Source: an uncultured Amylibacter sp. (GTDB taxonomy: Bacteria; Pseudomonadota; Alphaproteobacteria; Rhodobacterales; Rhodobacteraceae). From it: a DNA stretch of 42,109 nt. The position numbers and the translations under genes are program-made. Positions 18,701 to 27,333 of the stretch are shown here, piece by piece (position 1 is the first letter of the stretch; every line of letters begins with the position of its first letter). Below the pieces are notes generated by a model. That model was given only the letters and a program-made list of their open reading frames with translations. It searched no databases and was not told the origin of the DNA. The DNA lies in the NCBI GenBank assembly GCA_905182285.1, contig CAJJAY010000037.1, positions 1-42,109 on the forward strand. Direction: 5' to 3'.

Positions 18701-19453
18701 CTAAATAAGCCTATCAGTTATTAAATTTATAGAGGAACATATCAGTTCCATACATTTATCAGTAGAAAAGCGATGATCTGCATCTTTAACAATTGTTAAT
18801 TCTACGTCATTCCCAGTAATATGATCTATAAGTTGTAATGGAATACCCAGCTTAACATCATTATCTGCGGTTCCATGAAAAAGATGTATTGGAAATGGTA
18901 TATTTAGTGGATCACGCATTACTAAATTATTGCGTCCATCATCGATCAATTTTTTTGTTATAGGATATGGTTGACCATAATCATTTTGAATATAAACAAC
19001 ACCAGATCTTGTCAGTGTAGCACGCATCATATCATCCATTTTATTCCAAATGATATCTTCTGTAAAATCGGGTGCAGCAGCAATACCAATGATACCTAAA
19101 ATTTGATTAGGTATACGTTTAGCCATTAACAATGATATCCATCCACCCATTGAAGAGCCAACTAATATTTGTGGGCCACTAGTTAAATGTGATATTATTT
19201 CAAAAGCATCTTCTGCCCAATCTCCTATGGATCCTTTAATAAAATCTTCAGAGCTTTGTCCATGGCCCGAATAGTCAAATCTAATAAAAGGCTGGCCTCT
19301 TTCCTTTGCCCAATTTTCTAAATGAATAGCTTTACTACCATCCATATCTGATGAGAACCCACCTAAAAAAACAATTCCAGCTCCTTCACCTTGCGTCTGG
19401 TGATATGCAATTTTACGCCCCTGTCCAGTTATAAGAATATTAGGTTTTATCAT
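18701..19453 (-). CDS. ABHD10-like alpha/beta hydrolase
   Basis: A 250-aa serine hydrolase. The nucleophile elbow is VGSSMGGW (S101). FIRFDYSGHGQS (about 57-67) and the late DADHRFS histidine complete an alpha/beta-hydrolase pattern, with a likely catalytic Asp in HGTADNDV. The arrangement SDMDGSKA, RFDYSGHGQS and GSSMGGW resembles mitochondrial ABHD10, an acyl-protein thioesterase; that assignment is by resemblance only. The start chosen (ATG 19453) has GAGG five bases upstream. An in-frame ATG at 19477 would add eight residues. Its substrate is unknown. Confidence 0.85.
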   Translation of the reverse strand: MIKPNILITGQGRKIAYHQTQGEGAGIVFLGGFSSDMDGSKAIHLENWAKERGQPFIRFDYSGHGQSSEDFIKGSIGDWAEDAFEIISHLTSGPQILVGSSMGGWISLLMAKRIPNQILGIIGIAAAPDFTEDIIWNKMDDMMRATLTRSGVVYIQNDYGQPYPITKKLIDDGRNNLVMRDPLNIPFPIHLFHGTADNDVKLGIPLQLIDHITGNDVELTIVKDADHRFSTDKCMELICSSINLITDRLI

Positions 19454-19637
19454 TTCTGCCTCGTTAATATTATTCATATCTTTATCTCAAATAATTTAAC
19501 TAGTCATTACCCAGAAAAAAGAAAAATAGCTTTTTTAAAGTAGCCCATTACTTGACAATATAATCAATTCTGGCAAAAGCATATCACATAACTTCAACCG
19601 AGCGTTCAGTAGGCGCTAAAACGAAAGAATTGCTCCA

Positions 19638-21587
19638 ATGTCACAAATTTCAATAACACTTCCCGATGGTAACGTTCGAAAATATGCTGCCGGTATAACT
19701 GGAATGGACATTGCTAAAGACATTTCTACTTCACTTGGAAAAAAAGCAATTAGTTGTTCGATAAATGGAAAACATTGTGACCTATCGCAAGTTATTCAAA
19801 GTGATGTTGATTTCGCAATTTTTACTATGCAAGATGATGTACAAGCCTTAGAACTCATACGTCATGATTGCGCCCATATCATGGCACGAGCAGTTCAAGA
19901 AATTTGGCCAGACGTTCAAGTCACAATTGGACCAGTAATTGATAATGGCTGGTATTATGATTTTGATCGCAAAGATCCGTTTACTCCGGAAGATTTATCT
20001 ACAATTGAAAAAAAGATGCGTGAAATAATTAATTTAAAGGATTCAGTTCGAAGAGAAATCTGGGATCGTGAGCGCGCAATAAAATATTATAAAGACAATA
20101 ATGAACCATATAAAGTTGAATTAATTAATAGTATTCCAGGCAATGAGGACCTATCTATGTATTGGCATGGATACTGGCAAGATTTATGCCGCGGTCCACA
20201 TTTAGTTCATACAGCCCAGATACCAAGCGATAGCTTTAAATTAATGTCAGTTGCAGGCGCTTACTGGCGAGGTGATAGTAACAACACAATGTTACAAAGA
20301 ATCTATGGCGTTGCCTTCCAAAATAAAAATGACTTGAAAGCACATTTAACAATGCTCGAAGAAGCGGCATTGCGTGATCATAGAAAATTAGGTCGTGAAA
20401 TGGATTTGTTTCACATGCAAGAAGAAGCACCAGGACAAATATTTTGGCATCCAAATGGATGGCGTATTTATACAGCCTTACAAGATTATATGCGACGTAT
20501 GCAGGACAAAAATGGATATGTAGAAGTCAACACCCCTCAAGTTGTTGACCGTAAACTTTGGGAAGCGTCAGGCCACTGGGAAAAATATCAAGAAAACATG
20601 TTCATAGTCGAAGTCGATGAAGATCATGCCCGTGAAAAAGCAATAAATGCATTAAAGCCAATGAACTGCCCATGCCATGTTCAGATATTTAACCAAGGCT
20701 TAAAATCATATAGAGATTTACCATTAAGAATGGCAGAATTTGGATCATGTAACCGCTATGAACCTTCAGGTGCTCTACATGGTATCATGCGAGTTCGCGG
20801 CTTTACTCAGGATGATGGGCATATTTTTTGTAGTGAAGAGCAAATTGAATCTGAAACAAAAATTTATATAGATTTTCTTTCAAATGTTTATAAAGATTTA
20901 GGCTTTGATGATTTTAAAGTAAAATTCTCAGATCGCCCTGATAAGCGCTCTGGTTCAGACGAAGTATGGGATAAGGCTGAAAAAGCACTACTTTCTGCAA
21001 CTCGAGCAGCTGGAATTGAACCAGAACTAAATATTGGTGAAGGTGCTTTTTATGGTCCAAAATTAGAGTTTGTTCTAACAGATGCAATTGGTAGAGATTG
21101 GCAATGTGGGACACATCAAGTAGATTTTGTTTTACCAGATCGCTTAGATGCATCTTATATAGGTAAAGATGGAGATAAGCATCGTCCAGTAATGTTACAT
21201 CGCGCCACATTAGGTTCCTTTGAGCGTTTTATTGGAATATTAATTGAAAGCCATGCTGGTAAATTACCATTTTGGTTAGCACCTAGACAAGTTGTTGTTG
21301 CTTCAATTGTAAGTGACGCAAATGACTATGTGATAAAAAAAGTCTCAGAACTAAACAATTTAGGAATTCGAGCTGAAGCCGATATTCGTAATGAAAAAAT
21401 TAATTATAAAGTACGTGAGCATTCTCTTGGGAAGGTTCCAGTAATTTTAGCTGTTGGGGCAAGAGAAGTACAAGACAATACGGTAACTCTTCGACGACTA
21501 GGTCAAAAGCAGACAGAAGTTAAACAATTTGAAGAAATTCTTTCAAAACTAAGCTTAGAGTCTACTCCTCCAGATCTGAGAAATTAA
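19638..21587 (+). CDS. thrS: Threonyl-tRNA synthetase
   Basis: A 649-aa class II synthetase of normal length. The order is: TGS domain (about 1-62), editing domain with zinc-site HDCAH (H76, H80) and CRGPH near 190, catalytic core with motif 1 in [20 protein letters not shown] (zinc Cys) and motif 2 [20 protein letters not shown], then motif 3 and the anticodon-binding domain (about 540-640). It charges tRNA-Thr and removes mischarged serine. The 160-bp leader has a TTGACA hexamer (19552-19557) but no well-placed -10. No T-box is seen, as expected for proteobacteria. Confidence 0.98.
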   Translation: MSQISITLPDGNVRKYAAGITGMDIAKDISTSLGKKAISCSINGKHCDLSQVIQSDVDFAIFTMQDDVQALELIRHDCAHIMARAVQEIWPDVQVTIGPVIDNGWYYDFDRKDPFTPEDLSTIEKKMREIINLKDSVRREIWDRERAIKYYKDNNEPYKVELINSIPGNEDLSMYWHGYWQDLCRGPHLVHTAQIPSDSFKLMSVAGAYWRGDSNNTMLQRIYGVAFQNKNDLKAHLTMLEEAALRDHRKLGREMDLFHMQEEAPGQIFWHPNGWRIYTALQDYMRRMQDKNGYVEVNTPQVVDRKLWEASGHWEKYQENMFIVEVDEDHAREKAINALKPMNCPCHVQIFNQGLKSYRDLPLRMAEFGSCNRYEPSGALHGIMRVRGFTQDDGHIFCSEEQIESETKIYIDFLSNVYKDLGFDDFKVKFSDRPDKRSGSDEVWDKAEKALLSATRAAGIEPELNIGEGAFYGPKLEFVLTDAIGRDWQCGTHQVDFVLPDRLDASYIGKDGDKHRPVMLHRATLGSFERFIGILIESHAGKLPFWLAPRQVVVASIVSDANDYVIKKVSELNNLGIRAEADIRNEKINYKVREHSLGKVPVILAVGAREVQDNTVTLRRLGQKQTEVKQFEEILSKLSLESTPPDLRN

Positions 21588-21628
21588 AAACCTACATTTG
21601 ATATGATTAAGATAAAAAGTTAAATTTA

Positions 21629-22393
21629 TTATTTAAGAGGTAGCTTGAGACGCTCTCTAAGGTTATCTAAACCAATGATCAAATCGTTGGATAATCCAGA
21701 TTTTTCCATATGCTTTCTGAGAGTTTGATTTAATCCACCTGAAGTATTTAAAGCATCTAAAGCATCATGTAAGTCTATTTTATTATTTTCTGAAACACTA
21801 ATAAGGTATTCACCTAACATTTTTAAAACATAAGTTTCTGAGTTATTTTTATCATTAGTAAAATGTGATAACCATTTACTTGAAATTTGAGCTTGGTGCA
21901 AAATAACAGAAGCCATTGCACTCACAGCAAAATGTGCATTTAATCCTGTTTCTGAATTAACAATAAATACGTTATTTTTTTTACCAAATAAATCAGAAAC
22001 TATTGAACTTGTCGGAAAACATGGTAGCGGGCAATTTCCCGTATCAATGAAGGGCAATGGTATAGTTATTTCTATTTTATTGAGTGGGTTGCACAAAATA
22101 TTTAATTCTGAAAAAGAAACATCCACCATTACAGATATAATTTTTTTATCATCTGGAAAATATAATTTTGATAACACTTCTGATGCAATATCTTTAAGAA
22201 GACATAAAATAATGATATCAGATTTATTAATGATATCCTGATTATTGGAAATTTGAACGTCATTTAATAATGATAATTTATTCGAAAATTTTACTCCACG
22301 TTTTGACACATAAATTTTATGTCCCATGTCAGTAAGGCCATTTACCATAGCTGATGCTATTTCTCCAGTACCAATAAAGCCAACTGAAGCCAT
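21629..22393 (-). CDS. ProC-like NAD(P)-dependent reductase in the Rieske/DMGDH operon
   Basis: A 254-aa protein with an N-terminal Rossmann fold (SVGFIGTGEIASAMVNGL, residues 3-20) and a helical C-terminal domain resembling pyrroline-5-carboxylate reductase. The ProC dimer signature (TSPGGTT-like) is altered to NTSGGLNQTLRKHME, so it is probably not an ordinary ProC. Its ATG overlaps the upstream DMGDH-like stop (TAATG), which implies co-translation. A role in reducing an imine or keto product of methylated amino-acid breakdown is inference from position. Family membership is fairly sure and substrate is not. Confidence 0.75.
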   Translation of the reverse strand: MASVGFIGTGEIASAMVNGLTDMGHKIYVSKRGVKFSNKLSLLNDVQISNNQDIINKSDIIILCLLKDIASEVLSKLYFPDDKKIISVMVDVSFSELNILCNPLNKIEITIPLPFIDTGNCPLPCFPTSSIVSDLFGKKNNVFIVNSETGLNAHFAVSAMASVILHQAQISSKWLSHFTNDKNNSETYVLKMLGEYLISVSENNKIDLHDALDALNTSGGLNQTLRKHMEKSGLSNDLIIGLDNLRERLKLPLK

Positions 22394-24813
22394 TAAGTTC
22401 GCAACCTCCGCCCTTGTGGGTCAAATGGTGCTTCAGCTAGCTGGATCGCCAGATGAGGAATGCCAAGGATAGCAATATTAAATTGATTTCCTGCACCAAC
22501 ATATTCAGTTTTCACAAAACATAATGCTAATGATTTATTAACCGTATAGCCATAAGCTCCAGAGCTAACTCTACCAACTGGAGTCCCATCATTAAGGAAG
22601 ATCGGTTCACCGCCACTTGCATCTGCGTTTTTTGCTTTAACTTCAAGTATAACCAGTTGCTCTCGAGACTTTTTATATTGCAATTTTTTATAAGCTTTTT
22701 TCCCTAAAAAATCTGGTTTATCCATTTTTATTAAACTTTCTAAACCCACTTCTTGAGGCCAGTATTCTGGACTATATTCACGACCCCATGAACCATATCC
22801 TTTTTCTATCCGCAAACTAGTTAATGCGCGACTTCCAACAGGTTTTACTTTGAGATCTGAACCCATCTCAAATAGTGCTTCATATAATTTAATCTGGTTT
22901 TTTTCTTTAACATAGACTTCCCATCCAAGATCCCCAGTAAATGAAATGCGAATTGCTATGGCCTCTTCACCAACTATTGAAATTTTTTTTGATTGCATGA
23001 ACTTCCAATTATCTGTGCGGAAATCAGTTTGGCTTAATCTAGCTAAAAGTTCACGAGATTTGGGTCCAGCGATGTTAAAGCCACAGTATTCAGATGTTTT
23101 ACTGATAAATGAAACTTCTCTAGGCAATGTAATAGAATTAAAATATCTTTGATGATATCTTTCAGCCATACCTGATCCAACCATCCAATAATGATCATCA
23201 GCTAATTGAGTTATAGTAAAGTCTCCGGCTATTCCTCCTCTTGTTCCTAACAATGGCGTTAAACAAGAAAAGCCAATTTTATTTGGCACTTTATTTGCAA
23301 CAATTTTGTCAAGCCAATCGCGAGAGCCAGGACCTTTTATTTCATATTTTGCAAAATTTGATATATCAATTATTCCAACACCAGATCGTAAAGCACGACA
23401 TTCATTACCAACATGTTCAAACCAATTTTGGCGATCAAAACCATAAGTATCTTTGCCTTTTTGTCCCTCGCCGGCAAACCACAAAGGATGTTCCCATCCA
23501 AAATTTAAACCAAATACAGCCCCTAAAGATTTTTGTTTTTGGTAAATAGGCCGCATTTTTACTGGGCGGCCTGCCTCTCGTTCTTCATTAGGAAAATGGA
23601 TTTTAAATCGATTAGAATATTGATCCTGAACTCTGGCTTTAGTAAATTTTTTGTTAGCCCACGAACCAAATCTAGCAACATCCCATGGAAACATGTCAAA
23701 CTCTGGCTCTCCATCTATTATCCATTGAGCAGTCATTAATCCCAAACCACCTGACTGGCTAAAGCCAGGAATTATCCCATTACAACAGAAATATCCTGTT
23801 AACTCTGGAACTGGCCCATAGAGTGCAGAACTATCTGGTGACCATATCATAGGGCCATTTATTATACGTTTTATACCAACGCCTGCAGCGGCAGGTACTC
23901 TATCCATTGCACGCATAATATTTTCCATAATTCGGTCTAAATCATCTGCAAATAACTCATGCCCAAATCCACTGGGTGTTTCGTCTTCAGCCCAGAACTT
24001 CACATCTTTTTCATAAGCTCCTATGAGCAATCCATTACCTTCTTGCCGCATATAATACTCTCCATCACGGTCAGCTACAGAAGGTAATCTAAATTTTAAC
24101 TTTTCAATTTCAGGGATTGTATCTGTAACAAGATATTGATGTTCAGTCGGTTGTAGAGGTAATTTAACACCAGCCATTGCAGCCACTTCCCTACCCCATA
24201 AACCAGCAACGTTCACAACCCATTGTGTATTTATAGTTCCATTTGGTGTTATCACATCCCAAGTTTTATTTTCATTTTGATTTGTGGCTATAACTGGAGT
24301 AAATCTATGTATATCAGCTCCCATTTTTCGTGCGCCTGAAGCATAAGCTTGAGTAACACCAGATGGGTCAACATTGCCACCATCAGGTTCAAACATTACA
24401 CATCTTACACCTTCATAATTAACCAATGGATTTTTTAGTTTTGCTTCTTCAATAGACAATTCATAAAAATCTGTTTTAAAATATTTAGCTTTGGCTGCTT
24501 GGATGCGCAGTTGATGTTCTCTTTGTTCAGTTTGCGCCAAATATAGAGATCCTGGTTGAAAGACACCACAACCTTGGCCTGTTTCTATTTCTAAATCCTT
24601 ATATAATTGCATAGTATAGTACTGCAATTTTGATATGTTATTATTATCATGAAGACCATGTAGATTAGCTGCAGCATGCCATGTTGACCCTGAAGTTAAT
24701 TCATCGCGCTCTAATAAAACAACGTCTTTCCAACCTAATTTTGCTAAATGATAGAGTATTGAACACCCAATCAAACCGCCACCAATTACAACTGCTTGAG
24801 CATGGGTTTTCAT
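22393..24813 (-). CDS. Dimethylglycine dehydrogenase-like FAD/folate enzyme
   Basis: An 806-aa two-part demethylase. Residues 1-370 are an FAD-dependent DAO domain with dinucleotide motif VIGGGLIG (9-16) and SGSTWHAA, where H46 corresponds to the histidine that covalently holds FAD in mammalian DMGDH. An FAO-M segment follows (about 370-430), then GCV_T and GCV_T_C folate domains (about 430-800). The family oxidises dimethylglycine or sarcosine and transfers the methyl carbon to tetrahydrofolate. DMGDH rather than sarcosine dehydrogenase is preferred because of the Rieske gene upstream. It overlaps both neighbours by one base (TAATG). GAGAAG precedes the ATG. Confidence 0.9.
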   Translation of the reverse strand: MKTHAQAVVIGGGLIGCSILYHLAKLGWKDVVLLERDELTSGSTWHAAANLHGLHDNNNISKLQYYTMQLYKDLEIETGQGCGVFQPGSLYLAQTEQREHQLRIQAAKAKYFKTDFYELSIEEAKLKNPLVNYEGVRCVMFEPDGGNVDPSGVTQAYASGARKMGADIHRFTPVIATNQNENKTWDVITPNGTINTQWVVNVAGLWGREVAAMAGVKLPLQPTEHQYLVTDTIPEIEKLKFRLPSVADRDGEYYMRQEGNGLLIGAYEKDVKFWAEDETPSGFGHELFADDLDRIMENIMRAMDRVPAAAGVGIKRIINGPMIWSPDSSALYGPVPELTGYFCCNGIIPGFSQSGGLGLMTAQWIIDGEPEFDMFPWDVARFGSWANKKFTKARVQDQYSNRFKIHFPNEEREAGRPVKMRPIYQKQKSLGAVFGLNFGWEHPLWFAGEGQKGKDTYGFDRQNWFEHVGNECRALRSGVGIIDISNFAKYEIKGPGSRDWLDKIVANKVPNKIGFSCLTPLLGTRGGIAGDFTITQLADDHYWMVGSGMAERYHQRYFNSITLPREVSFISKTSEYCGFNIAGPKSRELLARLSQTDFRTDNWKFMQSKKISIVGEEAIAIRISFTGDLGWEVYVKEKNQIKLYEALFEMGSDLKVKPVGSRALTSLRIEKGYGSWGREYSPEYWPQEVGLESLIKMDKPDFLGKKAYKKLQYKKSREQLVILEVKAKNADASGGEPIFLNDGTPVGRVSSGAYGYTVNKSLALCFVKTEYVGAGNQFNIAILGIPHLAIQLAEAPFDPQGRRLRT

Positions 24814-25043
24814 TATTCTTCTCTTCCATAGGATATAAGTATTTCACGTATTTTTTGCGAACGATGATCCCCATCTTCAAGTGCATAAACATATGCTTGA
24901 GTAATTAAAAAGCATCCTGATTTAATTTTTGATTTATTCAATTCTTCAATGCCTAGCATTAAATATATATCTACTAAAATATTTAATGCTTTATTTTTAT
25001 GGGCATCTAAAACTTTAGAATTTAAACGATCAATTCTACTCAC
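24813..25043 (-). CDS. Small helical protein of unknown function in the Rieske/DMGDH operon
   Basis: I do not recognise this family. From GTG 25041-25043 it has 76 aa, is almost entirely helical in appearance, and contains a stretch (IKSGCFLITQAYVYALEDGD) that looks like one TPR-type helix pair. The start is chosen because AAGGG lies ten bases upstream and the GTG overlaps the Rieske stop by eight bases. A TTG at 25067 would give 84 aa but has no ribosome site. It overlaps the next gene by one base (TAATG). Being locked between two catabolic enzymes suggests it works with one of them, for example as an assembly or electron-transfer partner. No cysteine cluster or cofactor motif is present. 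Confidence 0.65.
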   Translation of the reverse strand: MSRIDRLNSKVLDAHKNKALNILVDIYLMLGIEELNKSKIKSGCFLITQAYVYALEDGDHRSQKIREILISYGREE

Positions 25044-26193
25044 GGTTTGCTTGCCCTTTTCGACCAATATTAATCTGAGTTGCTATCCATTCATGGAACA
25101 AATGTGTGGGGCCATCCATTATTGGAGAAAATTTGCCACCATCAAAAAATTTACCATTTCTACCTGTCTGCATACCTTCAACAACAAATATATCTTCTTT
25201 AAAAACATCTTTCCAAAAATTTTTGTTCTTTATACGTAAGTCCTTAAATTCAGAATTGCTTGCCTCAGAAGCAGCGTAATAAATTGCAACATGCTCTCGA
25301 GTTTTATTGATACTTTCAGGTTCTAAAATTATTGCATATGTATGATCTCGGTGAACGCCTAATAATACATTAGGGTAAAGTGAAATATATTCTGATGCAG
25401 TATCCCATTTTTTATCCAGCCCGCTAAAATCCGGAAAAACCTCATCATTTTCTCCTTTTAATTGAGAATATACATAAGAACCCTGACCTGAATATTTTAA
25501 TGGTTTTTCTAAATGATAATGATCCTCAAGCCTTGAAACTAAATTCAACCCAGGGTGAACCCAAGGCAGATGATAACTCTCACAATAGTTTTCCACTGCT
25601 AATTTCCAGTTACTATTTACAGATAACTCAAACGAACTATCAATATTATGGTAAAGTGGTTTATCAAATTCTTGCCATCGATTTATTATATCTGTGTGCA
25701 CTTCCTCAAATGGAGCTGCTTCATTCGAAATGTTAACAAAAATTACATCCATAAAAACATAACTTCTTATCTCAATGAGGCCCAATTCATTTCTTTTTAT
25801 ATCTGGATGTGTATTTCGCCCTGGCCCTCCCACATGAGGTGTTGAGCGTAATTGACCATCCAATCCATAACACCAAGAATGATATGGGCACCGAATTGTC
25901 CCTCGTATGTTCTTTTTTTCTGAAATTAAAATCATACCACGATGACGGCATGTATTTTGATATACTCGAACCTTTTGATCGTTATCACGAGCAACTAATA
26001 ATGGCATGCCGAGGAAATTAATGGGATTTACATCCCCTATATTCATAACATCTTTCGCAAAGCCTATTGCTGACCAGTTTGCAAATAAAACACTTTCTTT
26101 TTCTTCTTGATGAACCATGTCATCAATGTAATGTTCATTAGGCAAGCCTTTAGCAATATTTATTGGTTTTATTACAAGTGATAAATCTGACAT
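25036..26193 (-). CDS. Rieske-type oxygenase, probable quaternary-amine demethylase
   Basis: A 385-aa oxygenase alpha subunit. The Rieske 2Fe-2S site is C82-x-H84 and C102-x2-H105 (CRHRG, CPYHSW). The mononuclear iron site is ENYCESYH with H208 and H213, plus probable D334. The residue three before H208, which bridges subunits and is usually Asp, is Glu (E205), as reported for carnitine oxygenase CntA. Together with the DMGDH-like gene this points to glycine betaine or a similar trimethylammonium compound, giving dimethylglycine-type product plus formaldehyde. No reductase partner is adjacent. The start ATG 26193 has AGGAG at ideal spacing; the longer frame from 26226 is less likely. Confidence 0.9.
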   Translation of the reverse strand: MSDLSLVIKPINIAKGLPNEHYIDDMVHQEEKESVLFANWSAIGFAKDVMNIGDVNPINFLGMPLLVARDNDQKVRVYQNTCRHRGMILISEKKNIRGTIRCPYHSWCYGLDGQLRSTPHVGGPGRNTHPDIKRNELGLIEIRSYVFMDVIFVNISNEAAPFEEVHTDIINRWQEFDKPLYHNIDSSFELSVNSNWKLAVENYCESYHLPWVHPGLNLVSRLEDHYHLEKPLKYSGQGSYVYSQLKGENDEVFPDFSGLDKKWDTASEYISLYPNVLLGVHRDHTYAIILEPESINKTREHVAIYYAASEASNSEFKDLRIKNKNFWKDVFKEDIFVVEGMQTGRNGKFFDGGKFSPIMDGPTHLFHEWIATQINIGRKGQANRE

Positions 26194-26208
26194 TTTAAAA
26201 CTCCTAAC

Positions 26209-26236
26209 TTTATAAATTATTTCCATAATTTATAAA
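26209..26236 (-). promoter_or_regulatory. Leader stem-loop abutting the Rieske gene ribosome site
   Basis: On the minus strand, TTTATAAATTAT-GGAA-ATAATTTATAAA: a perfect 12-bp stem closed by GGAA, a GNRA-type tetraloop. It ends 3 nt before the AGGAG ribosome site of the Rieske gene. It could control translation or mRNA stability. Confidence 0.5.
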
Positions 26237-26262
26237 ACTAAACAACCGAGTTTTATTTACAC

Positions 26263-26285
26263 ATAGATGAAATAATTTCATCTAT
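26263..26285. promoter_or_regulatory. Perfect 23-bp palindrome with LysR-type T-N11-A core
   Basis: Arms ATAGATGAAAT and ATTTCATCTAT flank a single central base. Inside lies T-N11-A (T at 26268, A at 26280), the LysR-family binding pattern. It overlaps the lysR stop codon and lies 70-92 nt upstream of the Rieske start, so it is a candidate operator for the operon. Confidence 0.55.
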
Positions 26286-27163
26286 TTCTGCAATACCAGC
26301 CAGTCACTAAAAATCTTTGAATATTTTTTTGGATTACCATTTGAACGTATTAAATAAAATTTTCCAGGTGCTTTTATTTCATAGTTTGTTAATGGTACTA
26401 AACTCCCATTTTCAATCAATGGAGCAACTAATTTTTTCCACCCTAAGACAACACCCATACCATCTTGTGCTAACTGTAAGGCTATAGAATAATTATTTAC
26501 ACGATGACGGACGGATACCTCACCTACAAACCCTAATGTAACAAACCAGTTTGTCCAACTTGTCCAATTAGTTTCTTTAGCATCGAGATGTATCAAATGA
26601 GATTTAGAAAGCTTCTGAAGACTTGTTATATTTTTTTCTTCAAATTTTGGACTACATAAAGGTAATAATGTGTCTTCAAATAAAACATCATGAGGCTCTT
26701 TCGGAGCGAATGATGAATATTCAATAATCATATCCAAACTTAATGGCCTTTTAAATGGACGATCTCTAACTTCTTGGTTTATTTGAACATGGCCATATTC
26801 ACGCCAAAATTGTGCTATTTTTTGTGATAACCACATAGATAATACAGCAGTAGTTGAACCTATTGATATTTGTTGCGTTTCGCTTAGGTCACGTATCTTT
26901 TTTATGATTTGGCTCAATTCATTTAAAGAATTTGATACAACTTTATATAATTCTATACCATCTGGGGTTAATTGAACTGTTCTAGACTGCCGGTAAAATA
27001 ATTGTATACCCAATTCATTTTCTAAACTACGTATTTGGTGGCTTATTGCTCCAGGAGTAACACATAATTCATCTGCAGCGTCTTTAAAAGATCTATGCCT
27101 TGCAGCAACCTCAAATGTACCAAACATTTTTAAAGACGGTAATCCATAATTTTGTTTTACCAT
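26282..27163 (-). CDS. LysR-family regulator (GcvA-like)
   Basis: A 293-aa LysR-type transcription factor. The N-terminal winged HTH (about 8-68) shows SFKDAADELCVTPGAISHQIR and LENELGIQLFYRQSRTVQLT, closest in style to GcvA-type regulators. Residues about 93-290 form the effector-binding domain. It is co-oriented with, and 88 bp upstream of, the Rieske/DMGDH operon, with a T-N11-A palindrome in between, so it probably controls that operon. AGGA precedes the ATG at eight bases. The inducer is unknown. Confidence 0.92.
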   Translation of the reverse strand: MVKQNYGLPSLKMFGTFEVAARHRSFKDAADELCVTPGAISHQIRSLENELGIQLFYRQSRTVQLTPDGIELYKVVSNSLNELSQIIKKIRDLSETQQISIGSTTAVLSMWLSQKIAQFWREYGHVQINQEVRDRPFKRPLSLDMIIEYSSFAPKEPHDVLFEDTLLPLCSPKFEEKNITSLQKLSKSHLIHLDAKETNWTSWTNWFVTLGFVGEVSVRHRVNNYSIALQLAQDGMGVVLGWKKLVAPLIENGSLVPLTNYEIKAPGKFYLIRSNGNPKKYSKIFSDWLVLQK

Positions 27164-27277
27164 TATTATTTCCTGAAGTGAGTTAATCTCGTCTAAATAT
27201 GCTTAAAAAAATTACTTTAGGCAAACTATTCTTTCTAATAAAATTATAAGAACATTTAATTAAATGATTATTTAAAT

Positions 27278-27317
27278 TATAATTTATGCAAAACATGCTT
27301 GGGGCAAATCAATTGCC
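27278..27317 (+). promoter_or_regulatory. Possible promoter and operator before the VOC gene
   Basis: TATAAT at 27278-27283 (no clear -35) is followed by the dyad GGCAA-ATCAA-TTGCC at 27303-27317. It lies in the 170-bp gap divergent from lysR. Weak evidence. Confidence 0.25.
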
Positions 27318-27333
27318 ATGATAAAGAAATCTA

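Noticed and set aside
19478-19637. T-box or other amino-acid sensor before thrS
   Set aside because: No T-box sequence or specifier loop is present; the AAAAAAG/CTTTTTT stem (19515-19536) is expected by chance in AT-rich DNA.
23241-23549. A 102-codon plus-strand frame inside the DMGDH-like gene
   Set aside because: Antisense shadow with low-complexity Gln/Leu-rich translation and no recognisable motif.
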